Counted from the stretch's first letter, positions 1-8,394 are shown. The stretch is DNA of 64,000 nucleotides from Pseudoflavonifractor sp050943825 (GCF_050943825.1 NZ_JBMNPX010000012.1:1-64000); one strand, 5' to 3'. Made by a program: numbers and translations. Notes: a model not told the origin generated them from the letters alone.

Positions 1-212
1 TTGACCTGTTTCCGAGAACGTACAAGGGTAAAAATCGGTGTGTTTTATGGAAAAAACACGCTTTGATAAATTCCCGCGAACGACCGCTAAAATCTGACAT
101 CAATCTGGAGCAATCGAGCCATATTGAGACAGTGGCCGCCCTCACCAGGCCCAGCCTCAAAAAGCGGAACTGACTTCTTTCCATTGTACCATCTGAGGGG
201 AGCACGATATCG
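1..212. other. left-edge non-coding stretch
   Basis: No convincing gene lies here. A 16-codon ATG frame starts at 47 but has no ribosome binding site and no recognisable product. A purine-rich GAGGGGAG at 195-202 is the likely ribosome binding site of the following GGDEF gene. Confidence 0.4.
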
Positions 213-1199
213 TTGATGCTGCCCGGAACCCATCCCATTGAAGAAAAGACCATCGCCCTTACCGGCTTCATCATGCATAAGTACTACTGCGAAAACGACG
301 TGGAGTCCATTATCTCGCTGTTGGATCGAGATGTGGTCTGGCTGGGTACGGCAGAAAACGAGTATGCCGCAGGTCTGGAGACTGTGGCAGGAATTTCCCG
401 CCGGTTTGCCGGCCAGGTTCCCAAGTGCGACATCTCCGGCGAGGAGTACAGCGTCCTGCCTCTGGGTCCGGACGCCTGCCTGTGTGCCGGACGGATGTGG
501 ATCGCAACCGCCCCCTCTACCGGCATCAGTCTGCGGGTTCATCAGCGGGTCACCACAGTGTTCCGGCAGACAGAACAGGACCTGCGCTGCTGCCATATTC
601 ACATCTCCAACCCCTATGAGGAAATGGTGGATGACGACGTGGGCTTCCCCGTAAAGCTGGCGCGGCAGTCCTACCAGTACCTTCAGGAGCAGATCGAGGC
701 CCAGAAGAGGCAAATTGCAGCCCAGACGGCCACCCTTCAGCGGATGAGCTTTGAAGACGCCCTCACTGGGGTATACAACCGGAACAAGTTCAACCAGGTG
801 GTTGACAGCCGGGAGCCCATTCCCCATCTGGGCGTGGCATGCTTTGACCTGAACGGTCTGAAGGAGACCAACGACCATCTGGGCCATGGCGCCGGAGACG
901 CGCTGCTCCGCCGGGCGGCGGAACAGCTGCAGCAGCACTTCAGCGGCCGGGTCTACCGCACCGGCGGCGACGAGTTTGTTGTGGTGGAAGGCGTGCTGGA
1001 CCAGGCCGCCTTCTGCGCTGCCGTGGAGGCGGTCCAGGCCGGGATGGCGGCCCACGGCATCAGCTGCTCGGTGGGCGTGTGCTGGCGGGATGAAGCCTGC
1101 TGCCCCAAGGAACAGCTGGAGGAAGCTGACCAGCTGATGTATCAGGCCAAGCGCCGTTTTTACAGTCTCAAGCAGAACGACCGCCGCAACCGGCGCTGA
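213..1199 (+). CDS. GGDEF-domain protein with N-terminal SnoaL-like domain (probable diguanylate cyclase)
   Basis: Probable cytoplasmic diguanylate cyclase making cyclic di-GMP from two GTP. The first ~140 residues resemble a small NTF2/SnoaL-type sensor fold. A short coiled linker follows at about 150-180 (QEQIEAQKRQIAAQTATLQ), then a GGDEF domain with the intact motif RTGGDEFVVV near residues 249-258. No membrane segments are seen. The start is TTG at 213 or the adjacent ATG at 216, both behind GAGGGGAG. The active motif supports activity; the signal sensed is unknown. The GGDEF domain ends slightly early after the QLMYQAKR helix, which is normal for the family. Confidence 0.85.
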   Translation: MMLPGTHPIEEKTIALTGFIMHKYYCENDVESIISLLDRDVVWLGTAENEYAAGLETVAGISRRFAGQVPKCDISGEEYSVLPLGPDACLCAGRMWIATAPSTGISLRVHQRVTTVFRQTEQDLRCCHIHISNPYEEMVDDDVGFPVKLARQSYQYLQEQIEAQKRQIAAQTATLQRMSFEDALTGVYNRNKFNQVVDSREPIPHLGVACFDLNGLKETNDHLGHGAGDALLRRAAEQLQQHFSGRVYRTGGDEFVVVEGVLDQAAFCAAVEAVQAGMAAHGISCSVGVCWRDEACCPKEQLEEADQLMYQAKRRFYSLKQNDRRNRR

Positions 1200-1268
1200 A
1201 GCCGGTCCCGGCTTATTTCACACAGTTCTGTCCGGACCTCAGGCTCCGGACACGCAGGAGGTATTCTC

Positions 1269-1673
1269 ATGCCCAGTCAGGAATCCGTACTCTGGTACTG
1301 CCCCGATCCCGTCCTCTTCTCCGCCGCCCGGAAGGCCTTTGCCATCCAGGGCGTCCGGGTGCGCCCGGTGGCCCCCGAGCAGATGGGGGAGACGGTGGGC
1401 CATCTCTTCGGTCTGAAGGGCTTTGCCGCCCGTGAGGGAGACGAGCCCGTCCCCGCCGCCCCGGCGGAGCCCGCCCTGGTGCTCTCCGGCTTCTCCCGCC
1501 AGCGGCTGGACGCCCTGCTCACCGCGATGAAGCGCGCCGGGGTGCCCTTCATCGCCCACAAGGCCATGCTCACCCCCACCAATGTCAGCTGGACCTTTGC
1601 CCAGCTGTGCGAGGAGCTCTCCCGGGAGCACCAGGCCGTCACCGGCGGCGGCGCGGCCCACAGCGGACAGTAA
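1269..1673 (+). CDS. DUF3783 domain-containing protein
   Basis: A 134-residue cytoplasmic protein whose second half (ALVLSGFSRQRLDALL then KAMLTPTNVSWTFAQL) matches the DUF3783 family of Firmicutes; biochemical function is unknown. The ATG at 1269 follows AGGAGG at 1257-1262. An 8-bp perfect hairpin (TGTCCGGA 1229-1236 / TCCGGACA 1245-1252) sits just upstream of the ribosome binding site and could affect translation. The tail (GGGAAHSGQ) is low-complexity. Confidence 0.7.
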   Translation: MPSQESVLWYCPDPVLFSAARKAFAIQGVRVRPVAPEQMGETVGHLFGLKGFAAREGDEPVPAAPAEPALVLSGFSRQRLDALLTAMKRAGVPFIAHKAMLTPTNVSWTFAQLCEELSREHQAVTGGGAAHSGQ

Positions 1674-1762
1674 AAATTTTTTTGCGCTCCGGACAACTTT
1701 TTCCCTCCCTTCCCCGTCCAATTTCTGTGTCCCATTTCCGGAGCGTCCAAACCCATTTGAAT

Positions 1763-2554
1763 ATGAATGAGGGACTCTCTTTGGATTACGATCGTCTTTT
1801 GAATCTGTCCATGGAAATGGGCTACCGCCTGCTGGAAAGCGGCGCGGAGATCTACCGGGTGGAGGAGTCCATCCAGCGTCTGCTCCAGGCCTACGGCCTC
1901 ACCACCGGTGAGGTGTTCGCCATTCCCAACTGTATCATCGCCAGCCTGGTGACCCCTGAGGGTCAGGTGCTCACCCGGGTGCGGCGGATGCCCAGCCACG
2001 GCACCGACATCTACCAGCTGGAGCGGTGCAACGACCTGTGCCGCCATCTGTGCGCCGAGGTCCCGCCCATTGACGAGGCCGAGAAGCGGATGGCCGACCT
2101 GCTTGCCTCCCGGCAGTACTACTCCTTCCTGGTGCAGCTGGTGGCCTACTTTGTGGGCGCGGCGGCCTTTGTGCCCTTTTACGGCGGCACCTGGCGGGAC
2201 GCCCTGTGCGGCGGCCTGTGCGGCCTGGCCATCGGACTTTGCCTCACCTTCCTGTCCCACCTGGGCACCAACCTGTTCTTCAAGACCGTGGCCGGCGGCA
2301 CCGTCTCCGGCCTGCTGGCCCTGGGGCTGCGGGTGGTTGGCTTTGGTCAGAACGTGGACTTCATCACCATCGGCGCGCTGATGATTCTGGTGCCCGGCGT
2401 GCTGTTCACCAACGCCATGCGGGACATTATGGCCGGCGATATGGTGGCCGGCATCTCCAAGACCGCCGAGGCTCTGCTTATCGGCATGGCCATCGCCCTG
2501 GGCACCGGCGTGTCCCTGTGGCTGGCCCGGCTCATGTGGGGAGGTGCGGTGTGA
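1763..2554 (+). CDS. threonine/serine exporter family protein, ThrE N-part (DUF1212)
   Basis: Membrane protein of the ThrE threonine/serine exporter family. The N-terminal cytoplasmic part (SMEMGYRLLESGAEIYRVEESI) is the DUF1212 signature and is followed by about five hydrophobic helices. In many Firmicutes the exporter is split into this large subunit and a small DUF3815 subunit, which follows here with a one-base TGATG overlap. ATG 1763 gives MNEGLSLDYD, but TTG at 1781 is better placed behind GAGGGA (1769-1774) and may be the true start. The reading frame is open further upstream, but that part overlaps the DUF3783 gene and looks non-coding. Confidence 0.85.
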   Translation: MNEGLSLDYDRLLNLSMEMGYRLLESGAEIYRVEESIQRLLQAYGLTTGEVFAIPNCIIASLVTPEGQVLTRVRRMPSHGTDIYQLERCNDLCRHLCAEVPPIDEAEKRMADLLASRQYYSFLVQLVAYFVGAAAFVPFYGGTWRDALCGGLCGLAIGLCLTFLSHLGTNLFFKTVAGGTVSGLLALGLRVVGFGQNVDFITIGALMILVPGVLFTNAMRDIMAGDMVAGISKTAEALLIGMAIALGTGVSLWLARLMWGGAV

Positions 2555-3024
2555 TGGAGCTCTTTCAGACCTACCTGCTGCCCTGCATCTTCGCCTTTGT
2601 GGCCTGTATCGGCTTTTCCATCCTGTTCAACATCCACGGCCTGGGTATCCTTATCTGCGCCGTGGGCGGCGGACTGGGCTGGCTGGTCTATCTGGTCACC
2701 GCCCCCATGTTTCACAGCGACCTGCTCCAGTCCTTCGCGGCGGCGGTGTTTATCTCCGCCTACTCGGAGGTCATGGCCCGCATCCGCAAGTGCCCGGTGA
2801 CGGCCTACCTGCTGGTAGCCTTCTTCCCCCTGGTGCCCGGCGGCGGCATCTACTACGCCATGGAGCACGCCATCAACGGCGAGACCGAGCTCTTCCTGGA
2901 TGTGCTCTTCCACACCCTGGGGTTGGCCGGTTCCCTGGCCGTGGGTGTGCTGCTGGTGTCCTCCACGGTGCGGATCATCAACAGCTATCTCTACCGGCGG
3001 CACCAGAAGATGAAGGGAGCGTGA
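2554..3024 (+). CDS. threonine/serine exporter family protein, ThrE C-part (DUF3815)
   Basis: A 156-residue integral membrane protein with about five helices and the DUF3815 hallmarks (FSILFNIHG, FISAYSEVMARIRKCP, FFPLVPGGGIYY). It is the second half of a split ThrE-like exporter, expected to work with the preceding DUF1212 protein to export threonine/serine or a similar metabolite. The start overlaps the upstream stop (TGATG), giving translational coupling. The substrate is inferred from the family only. Confidence 0.85.
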   Translation: MELFQTYLLPCIFAFVACIGFSILFNIHGLGILICAVGGGLGWLVYLVTAPMFHSDLLQSFAAAVFISAYSEVMARIRKCPVTAYLLVAFFPLVPGGGIYYAMEHAINGETELFLDVLFHTLGLAGSLAVGVLLVSSTVRIINSYLYRRHQKMKGA

Positions 3025-3028
3025 CGGC

Positions 3029-3727
3029 ATGGAACAGCGATACGACGTGGTGCTCTTTGACGCGGACAACACCCTCTTCGACTTCGACGCCGCTGAGGCC
3101 CAGGCTCTGGACCTGACCCTGGCGGAGTACGGCTATCCGGTGGACGACAAGTCCCGGAACTGTTACCTGGCGGTGAACCGGGACCTGTGGGAGCGGTTTG
3201 ACCGTGGCGAAGTAAAGCGGGAATGGCTGGTGGTGGAGCGTTTTGCCGCCCTCCAGCGCGCTCTGGGCGGGAATCACGACCCGGCAGAGATGAACACCTT
3301 CTACCTCTCCCGGCTGGCCGAGGCGGGCTGCCTGCTGCCCGGCGCGGAGGAGCTGTGCCGCGCTCTGGTCCCCAGCTGCACCCTGGCCATTGTCACCAAC
3401 GGCGTGGCCTCCGCCCAGCGGGGCCGGTTTGACCGCTCCCCCCTGAAGGAGCTGATTCCCTGGCTCTTCATCTCGGAAGAGGTGGGGTATCAGAAGCCCC
3501 AGCGCCAGTTCTTCGACGCGGTGCTCTCCGCCATGTCCCTGTCCCCGTCCGCCCGGATTGTAGTGGTGGGTGACAGCCTGACCGCCGATATTCTGGGCGC
3601 CGTCAACGCCGGTCTGGACTCCATCTGGTACAACCCCAACGGCCTGCCCGGCAGGCCGGACATTGTCCCCACCTTTGAGGCCCGCTCCTTTGACCAGGTT
3701 TTCCACCTGATTGCGGGCGGCACCTGA
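3029..3727 (+). CDS. HAD hydrolase, YjjG-type noncanonical pyrimidine nucleotidase
   Basis: Cytoplasmic HAD-superfamily phosphatase of the YjjG subfamily, which dephosphorylates nucleoside monophosphates including noncanonical pyrimidines. Motif I is LFDADNTLFDFD (residues 8-19, the two catalytic aspartates in DxD spacing). Motif II falls in LAIVTNGVAS, motif III is the lysine of VGYQKPQ, and motif IV is VVVGDSLTADILGA. The length of 232 residues is typical. It begins four bases after the exporter genes with AAGGGAG as ribosome binding site, so it is probably co-transcribed. Substrate range is inferred. Confidence 0.85.
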   Translation: MEQRYDVVLFDADNTLFDFDAAEAQALDLTLAEYGYPVDDKSRNCYLAVNRDLWERFDRGEVKREWLVVERFAALQRALGGNHDPAEMNTFYLSRLAEAGCLLPGAEELCRALVPSCTLAIVTNGVASAQRGRFDRSPLKELIPWLFISEEVGYQKPQRQFFDAVLSAMSLSPSARIVVVGDSLTADILGAVNAGLDSIWYNPNGLPGRPDIVPTFEARSFDQVFHLIAGGT

Positions 3728-3784
3728 CCGCTTTCCATCGGTTTCCAAGCCACAAAAGAGAAAGAAACAGAGGAGCTCTTTGCC

Positions 3785-4819
3785 ATGTCTTCCGAGTACC
3801 GTGCCCCCACCCATTCTCACTCTCATTCCTCCCACCGCCGCTACCGCCGCCGTCGCCGGGGCCCCTCCGGCCTGATGATTCTGCTGATCGCGGCCGCGGT
3901 CTTCATTGTGATTGTCCTGATCGTGTCCTTCCTGGGCCAGAAGCCCGAGTCCCAGGGGGGTGTGACCCAGCCCTCGGACACCCCCGCCCCCACCGAGACG
4001 GTCTCCCCCTCCCCCAGCGACACCCTTCCGCCCACCTCCACCCCGTCGGAGACTGCCCCGGCTGAGACCGACCAGAGCGGCGGCGAGGCCATCGTGCCCC
4101 CCACCATCCCCGCCACGCCCTCCGACAGCGCCGCTCCCTCCGCCGACTCCTATGACTTTACCCAGCCCGCCCCCGAGACGGCCGCGGTGGACGACAGCTG
4201 GTTTGACGACGTGGTCTTTATGGGCGACTCCCGTACCGACGGCCTGCGGCTGTACGGCGGCATCCCCGGCGCCGACTTTATCGAGTCCACCGGCATCACC
4301 GTCTTTGACGTGGGCACCAAGGAGAGCGTCCGTATTGACGGAGAGAAGTACACCATGATGGAAGCCCTGGGCCTGAAGCAGTACGGCAAGGTGTACGTCA
4401 TGCTGGGCGTCAACGAGCTGGGCTACTTTAACGACCAGGCCTTTGCCGACGCCTATTCCCAGATGGTGGACGATATCCGGGCCATCCAGCCCAATGCGGT
4501 CATCTACCTGCAGAATCTGGTGTCGGTGAATCCCGAAAAATGTAAGGCCAATAATCAGCCTTACTACGTGACAAACGAGAAGATTGCGGTGTATAATGAC
4601 ATCATCGCGGATATTGCCGAGGAAAAGCATGCCGTGCTGGTGGACGTCAACGCCGCGCTGGTGGACGAGACCGGCATCCTCCCCGCGGAGGGTACCACCG
4701 ACGGCGTCCACTTCACCAAGGATTATTACGTAAAATGGTACGACTACCTGAAAATCCACACCGTGGACCCTGATCTCTACTGGGCGGGTCAGACGGCAGT
4801 CGCCGAGGAAGGAGCCTAA
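3785..4819 (+). CDS. membrane-anchored SGNH/GDSL hydrolase-like protein
   Basis: An extracytoplasmic SGNH-fold protein held by one N-terminal membrane helix (LMILLIAAAVFIVIVLIVSF, about residues 30-50) that follows a basic His/Ser/Arg-rich cytoplasmic tail. A Pro/Thr/Ser-rich linker spans about 55-130. Block I is VVFMGDSRTDGLRL, block III is VMLGVNELGY, and the His block is DGVHFTKDYY. The family includes esterases and acetyl-transfer partners acting on cell-surface glycans. It is followed two bases later by a DUF4358 lipoprotein; in related Clostridia such pairs often travel with MBOAT O-acyltransferases, but none is visible here. Confidence 0.8.
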   Translation: MSSEYRAPTHSHSHSSHRRYRRRRRGPSGLMILLIAAAVFIVIVLIVSFLGQKPESQGGVTQPSDTPAPTETVSPSPSDTLPPTSTPSETAPAETDQSGGEAIVPPTIPATPSDSAAPSADSYDFTQPAPETAAVDDSWFDDVVFMGDSRTDGLRLYGGIPGADFIESTGITVFDVGTKESVRIDGEKYTMMEALGLKQYGKVYVMLGVNELGYFNDQAFADAYSQMVDDIRAIQPNAVIYLQNLVSVNPEKCKANNQPYYVTNEKIAVYNDIIADIAEEKHAVLVDVNAALVDETGILPAEGTTDGVHFTKDYYVKWYDYLKIHTVDPDLYWAGQTAVAEEGA

Positions 4820-4821
4820 TT

Positions 4822-5304
4822 GTGATGAAACATTCTCTCAGCAAGCTGATGGTCCTGGCAGCGGCGCTGTGCCTGCTGCTGGGCGCCTGTTCCTCTCCCG
4901 CCGAGAGCGGGACCGCTGCCTTTGACCCGGAGACCGCCACCCAGGCGGTGCTGGACTCCGGCGCCTTCTCCGTGGAGCTGACCGAGCTGGACGCCGCCAT
5001 GCTCTACGACTTCTCCGGCTACGGGCTGGACGACTCCACCCTCACCGCCTCCAAGGCCTACTCCGCCTCCGGCTTTGCCGAGCAGGTGTCTGTGACGGTG
5101 TGGAAGGACGAGGCCTCCGCCCAGGCCGCCGTGGACATGTTCAAGACCTACCTGGAGGACATGGCCGCCACCTATAAGGACTACGCCCCCGCCGAGGTGC
5201 CCAAGCTGGAGGGCGCGGTGCTGGAGCAGCGGGGTACCAGCGTGCTGCTGGCCGTGGCCAACGATGCCGACGCCGTCAAGACCGCCGTGGAGGGTCTGAA
5301 GTAA
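4822..5304 (+). CDS. DUF4358 lipoprotein
   Basis: A predicted lipoprotein with a lipobox LLGAC and the modified Cys near residue 24, then a ~130-residue domain of the DUF4358 type (ELDAAMLYDFSGYGL, VWKDEASAQAAVDMFKTYLEDM). It should sit on the outer face of the membrane. The function is unknown; proximity to the SGNH protein suggests a joint role at the envelope. The start is GTG 4822 or ATG 4825 behind GAAGGAG. It is the last gene before the hairpin chain. Confidence 0.75.
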   Translation: MMKHSLSKLMVLAAALCLLLGACSSPAESGTAAFDPETATQAVLDSGAFSVELTELDAAMLYDFSGYGLDDSTLTASKAYSASGFAEQVSVTVWKDEASAQAAVDMFKTYLEDMAATYKDYAPAEVPKLEGAVLEQRGTSVLLAVANDADAVKTAVEGLK

Positions 5305-5305
5305 T

Positions 5306-5563
5306 GTCTGCTGAATAAACCGCAAATCGGTTTATTCGCGCGGCGGCAGCCGCGCAATTTCATAAAAACGGCTCAAAAAAGCCGCTTTTATGAAATTCAG
5401 CCATTGCTGTAATGCGTATTTCCGCTGGTGCATTGAGATGCATCAGCGGAAGGTGCAAGGGTTTTAGACCATTTCGTCCAAACCCCTTGCACTTGAGCAA
5501 AGCCAAACGGCCTTGAACGCTTTGTCTTTCAAGGCTTTGGGCTTTGTTCAGTACGCATTAAAG
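5306..5563. repeat. chain of six hairpins forming two branched structures
   Basis: No gene. Six consecutive stems are visible. H1: AATAAACCG 5314-5322 / 5328-5336. H2: GCGCGGC 5338-5344 / 5349-5355. H3: 5356-5372 / 5381-5397, 17 bp with one mismatch. H4: 5420-5433 / 5438-5451. H5: 5453-5464 / 5480-5492 with one bulge. H6: 5495-5504 / 5540-5549 with an inner stem 5510-5517 / 5528-5535. GCTGAAT 5310-5316 can pair with ATTCAGC 5395-5401. TAATGCGTA 5410-5418 pairs perfectly with TACGCATTA 5552-5560, closing H4-H6 into one branched unit. H1 may serve as a terminator for the upstream operon. Confidence 0.7.
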
Positions 5564-5592
5564 TAAGTCTTTTCCGTAAAACTATATTTTCC

Positions 5593-5621
5593 GAAAACTT
5601 TTTACCCCCGCATCCCGTCTA
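5593..5621 (+). promoter_or_regulatory. candidate ECF-type promoter inside a perfect 16-bp inverted repeat
   Basis: GAAAACTTTTT (5593-5603) followed by CGTCTA (5616-5621) resembles SigV-class ECF promoters (-35 ending in AAC plus T run, -10 CGTC). The -10 lies within a perfect inverted repeat, arms 5605-5620 and 5632-5647 with an 11-base loop. If transcription starts about 7 bases after the -10, the ATG at 5622 cannot be the translation start. Confidence 0.5.
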
Positions 5622-5675
5622 ATGAACAAAGAGACGGGATGCGGGGGCTGTGCGCAAAGGAGCGATTTTTCCGCC

Positions 5676-6179
5676 TTGAAGTCACGGGACCCGGACATCC
5701 GCCGGCTGCTGGCCGACTATATCGTCTCGCACCAGGAGGATTTTTACCGCCTGGCTTTCAGCTATGTCAAAAATCGGGACGCGGCGCTGGATGTGGTCCA
5801 GGAGAGCATTGTCAAGGCCCTCTCCAAGGTGGATACCCTGCGGGAACCGGCCTATCTCAAGACCTGGTTCTACCGGATTCTCCTCAACGAGAGCATGAAC
5901 CACTTCCGCCGGACCAGCCGCATCCTGCCGCTGGAGGAGCTGGAGCAGCAGAGCGCCCCGGCCGGCCGGGACCCGGGAGAGCGGCTGGACCTGTACGACG
6001 CCATCGACCGGCTGGACCCCAGGGAACAGGCAGTCATCAAGCTGCGGTTTTTCGAGGACATGAAGCTGGAGGAGATCGCCCGGGCCACCGATGCCAACCT
6101 GAACACGGTAAAGTCCAGGCTGTACAAGGCGCTCAGGAAGCTGCGGGACATGACAGGGGAGGATTTGCGCGATGAATGA
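5676..6179 (+). CDS. ECF-type RNA polymerase sigma factor (SigV-like)
   Basis: A group-4 sigma factor. Region 2 (FYRLAFSYVKNRDAALDVVQESIVKALS) and region 4 (LDPREQAVIKLRFFEDMKLEEIARATDANLNTVKSRLYKALRKL, helix-turn-helix) are intact. The frame opens with ATG at 5622, but that codon overlaps the presumed autoregulated -10 element. TTG at 5676, behind AAAGGAG (5656-5662), also fits the usual family N-terminus better. The gene overlaps the RsiV-like anti-sigma gene by 8 bases, the usual arrangement for a sigma/anti-sigma pair. Family knowledge suggests envelope-stress control such as lysozyme response; the target genes are not visible here. Confidence 0.85.
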   Translation: MKSRDPDIRRLLADYIVSHQEDFYRLAFSYVKNRDAALDVVQESIVKALSKVDTLREPAYLKTWFYRILLNESMNHFRRTSRILPLEELEQQSAPAGRDPGERLDLYDAIDRLDPREQAVIKLRFFEDMKLEEIARATDANLNTVKSRLYKALRKLRDMTGEDLRDE

Positions 6180-7032
6180 GAAATTCCAGGAGGCGAAGAA
6201 CCGCTATCAGTCGGTGGAGATTCCCCCGGAGCTGGACTTTGCCGTGGCCTCCGCCCTGCGGGAGGGAGAGCGGCGGCGCCGCCGGCGCTGGCAGGGCAGA
6301 ACCCTGGCCTCCCTGGCCGCCTGCTGCGCCAGCTTCGTGCTGCTAGTCAACGCCAGCCCCGCCTTTGCCAGCGCGGTGTACCAGGTGCCGGTGCTGGGGG
6401 ACCTGGCCCGGGTGGTGACCGTCACGGAGTACTCCATCGCCGACGAGGAGCGGCTCATCGACGTGCGTCTGCCCGCCGTGGAGGACACAGGCAACACCGA
6501 CCTGGAGCAGCGCATCAACACCGAGATTCAGACCCGCATCGACGCGGTTCTGGCCGAGGCCGAGGCCCGGGCGGCGGAGACCAAGGAGGCCTTTGTGGCC
6601 ACCGGCGGCGACCCGGACGAGTTTATGCCGGTGATCATCAGCGTGGACTATGAGGTCAAGTGCCAGAACGACCAGTATCTGTCCTTTGTCATCTTCAAGA
6701 CCGAGACCAAGGCAAGCGCCTACACCGAGTTTTTCTGCTACAACATCGACCTGGAGACCGGAAAAGAGCTGACCCTCCAGGACATGCTGGGCCCTGACTA
6801 CAAGGAGATCGCCAACCAGGTCATCCGGGAGGAGATTGCCCGCCGGAGCCAGGAGCCGGGCAACGTGTACTTTGACGGCACCGACGGCATTGAGGGCTTC
6901 CAGTCCATCACCGCCGACCAGCGGTTCTATATCAGCGAGGCAGGCAACCCGGTGGTCATCTTTGAGAAGTATGAGATTGCCCCCGGCTATATGGGCCAGC
7001 AGGAGTTTGAAATTCCGATTCCCCAAGTATAA
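6172..7032 (+). CDS. RsiV-like anti-sigma factor (DUF3298)
   Basis: Membrane-bound anti-sigma factor expected to hold the preceding ECF sigma at the membrane. A ~45-residue cytoplasmic N-terminus is followed by an arginine-rich stop (RRRRRRW), one transmembrane helix (LASLAACCASFVLLVNASPAFA, roughly 46-67), and an extracytoplasmic region ending in a DUF3298 domain (LTLQDMLGPDYKEIANQVIREEI, then AGNPVVIFEKYEIAPGYMG). RsiV of Bacillus subtilis binds lysozyme through this domain and is then cleaved to free SigV; the same logic is inferred here. It is translationally coupled to the sigma gene by overlap. Confidence 0.85.
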   Translation: MNEKFQEAKNRYQSVEIPPELDFAVASALREGERRRRRRWQGRTLASLAACCASFVLLVNASPAFASAVYQVPVLGDLARVVTVTEYSIADEERLIDVRLPAVEDTGNTDLEQRINTEIQTRIDAVLAEAEARAAETKEAFVATGGDPDEFMPVIISVDYEVKCQNDQYLSFVIFKTETKASAYTEFFCYNIDLETGKELTLQDMLGPDYKEIANQVIREEIARRSQEPGNVYFDGTDGIEGFQSITADQRFYISEAGNPVVIFEKYEIAPGYMGQQEFEIPIPQV

Positions 7033-7048
7033 TACCTGTCGCAGACAC

Positions 7049-7084
7049 AAAAAGGCGAGGCACACAGTGTGCCTCGCCTTTTTT
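7049..7084. terminator. bidirectional intrinsic terminator
   Basis: Near-perfect palindrome with arms AAAAGGCGAGGCACAC (7050-7065) and its complement (7067-7082), with A and T runs on the two sides. It separates the convergent rsiV-like and obgE genes. Confidence 0.85.
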
Positions 7085-8361
7085 CAGCGCTGATATTCAA
7101 ATTCCAGATTGTACATGGACACGGTGTCCCCGTCCTCAATGCCCATCTCCTCCAGCCGCTCAAAGAGGCCGGACTCCCGGAGCATCTTGTCAAACCAGTT
7201 GCGGGACTCGTAGTCACCGAAGTTGACGTTGGACATGAGGCGCTGGAGCCAGGGGCCCTCCACAATCCACAGGTCGTCCTCGTGGGTGATCTCCAGAGGC
7301 TGGGACATATCCACCTGGGGCGGACGCTCCACAAAGGTGGGCTCGTACACCGTGATGGGGGGCAGATCCTGCAGCGCCCGGGCGGCGGCGTACACCAGCT
7401 CCCGGACGCCCTTCTGGGCGGCGGCAGAGATCTCGTAGAAATCCATGCCCTTGGCCTCCACATGGGCCTTCAGCTTGTCCACCAGGGTGCGGTCAAAGGC
7501 GATGTCGGTCTTGTTGGCGGCCACAATCATGGGGCGGCTGGCCAGCTGGGGGCTGTACTCGGCCAGCTCCTTGTTGATGGTCTCAAAGTCCTCCACCGGG
7601 TCCCGGCCCTCGCAGCCGGACACATCCACCACGTGGATGAGCAGGCGGCAGCGGTCGATGTGGCGCAGGAAGTCATGGCCCAGACCGGCGCCCTCGCTGG
7701 CACCCTCGATGATGCCGGGGATGTCGGCCATGACGAAGGAGGTGCCCTCCTCCACGTACACCACGCCCAGGTTGGGGTAGAGGGTGGTGAAGTGGTAGTT
7801 GGCGATCTTGGGGTTGGCCTTACTCACCACGCTGAGCAGGGTGGATTTGCCCACGTTGGGGAAGCCCACCAGGCCCACGTCGGCCAGCAGCTTCAGCTCC
7901 AGCACCACCTCACGGGTGACGCCGGGCAGACCGGCCTTGGCAAACCGGGGCACCTGCCGGGTGGGGGTGGCGAAGTGCTGGTTGCCCCAGCCGCCCTTGC
8001 CGCCCCGGGCCAGCACAAAGGGCTCGTCCCCGGACATGTCGCAGATGATCTCTCCGGTCTCCCCGTCCTTCACCACGGTGCCCACAGGCACCTTGATGAT
8101 GAGGTCGGCGCCGTCCTTGCCGGTGCAGCGGCGGCCCTGGCCGTCCTGGCCGTTCTCGGCCACGTATTTGCGCTTGTAGCGGAAGTCCATCAGGGTGGAC
8201 AGGTGGCGGTCGGTCTTGAGAATCACGTCGCCGCCGCAGCCGCCGTCGCCGCCGTCGGGTCCGCCGGCGGCCACGTACTTCTCCCGGTGGAAGGCCACCG
8301 CGCCGTTGCCGCCGTTGCCGGAGCGGACGGTGATGCGGGCGGTATCAATAAAATTCGGCAT
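7084..8361 (-). CDS. obgE: GTPase Obg/CgtA
   Basis: Essential ribosome-associated GTPase of 425 residues. The glycine-rich Obg fold starts at MPNFIDTARITVRSGNGGNGAVAF and covers about 1-158. The G domain carries the P-loop GFPNVGKST, DIPGIIEGAS (G3) and NKTD (G4). The C-terminal OCT domain (about 340-425) ends in VSMYNLEFEYQR. It acts in 50S assembly and stress control. It is the last gene of the rplU-prp-rpmA-obgE cluster. A hairpin at 8395-8426 separates it from rpmA and could tune read-through. Confidence 0.97.
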   Translation of the reverse strand: MPNFIDTARITVRSGNGGNGAVAFHREKYVAAGGPDGGDGGCGGDVILKTDRHLSTLMDFRYKRKYVAENGQDGQGRRCTGKDGADLIIKVPVGTVVKDGETGEIICDMSGDEPFVLARGGKGGWGNQHFATPTRQVPRFAKAGLPGVTREVVLELKLLADVGLVGFPNVGKSTLLSVVSKANPKIANYHFTTLYPNLGVVYVEEGTSFVMADIPGIIEGASEGAGLGHDFLRHIDRCRLLIHVVDVSGCEGRDPVEDFETINKELAEYSPQLASRPMIVAANKTDIAFDRTLVDKLKAHVEAKGMDFYEISAAAQKGVRELVYAAARALQDLPPITVYEPTFVERPPQVDMSQPLEITHEDDLWIVEGPWLQRLMSNVNFGDYESRNWFDKMLRESGLFERLEEMGIEDGDTVSMYNLEFEYQR

Positions 8362-8394
8362 TTGGTACCTCCTTTCAGAAAGAAAGAGCCCCGA

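Noticed and set aside
47..97. 16-codon ORF near the left edge
   Set aside because: No ribosome binding site and no sign of conservation that can be judged here.
1607..1762. Upstream extension of the ThrE-like gene
   Set aside because: It overlaps the DUF3783 gene, is arginine/proline-rich noise, and the family starts near the SMEMGYRLLESG segment.
5305..5563. CRISPR array or integron attC cassette
   Set aside because: The hairpins differ in sequence and there are no equal repeats and spacers; no cas genes or integrase are near.
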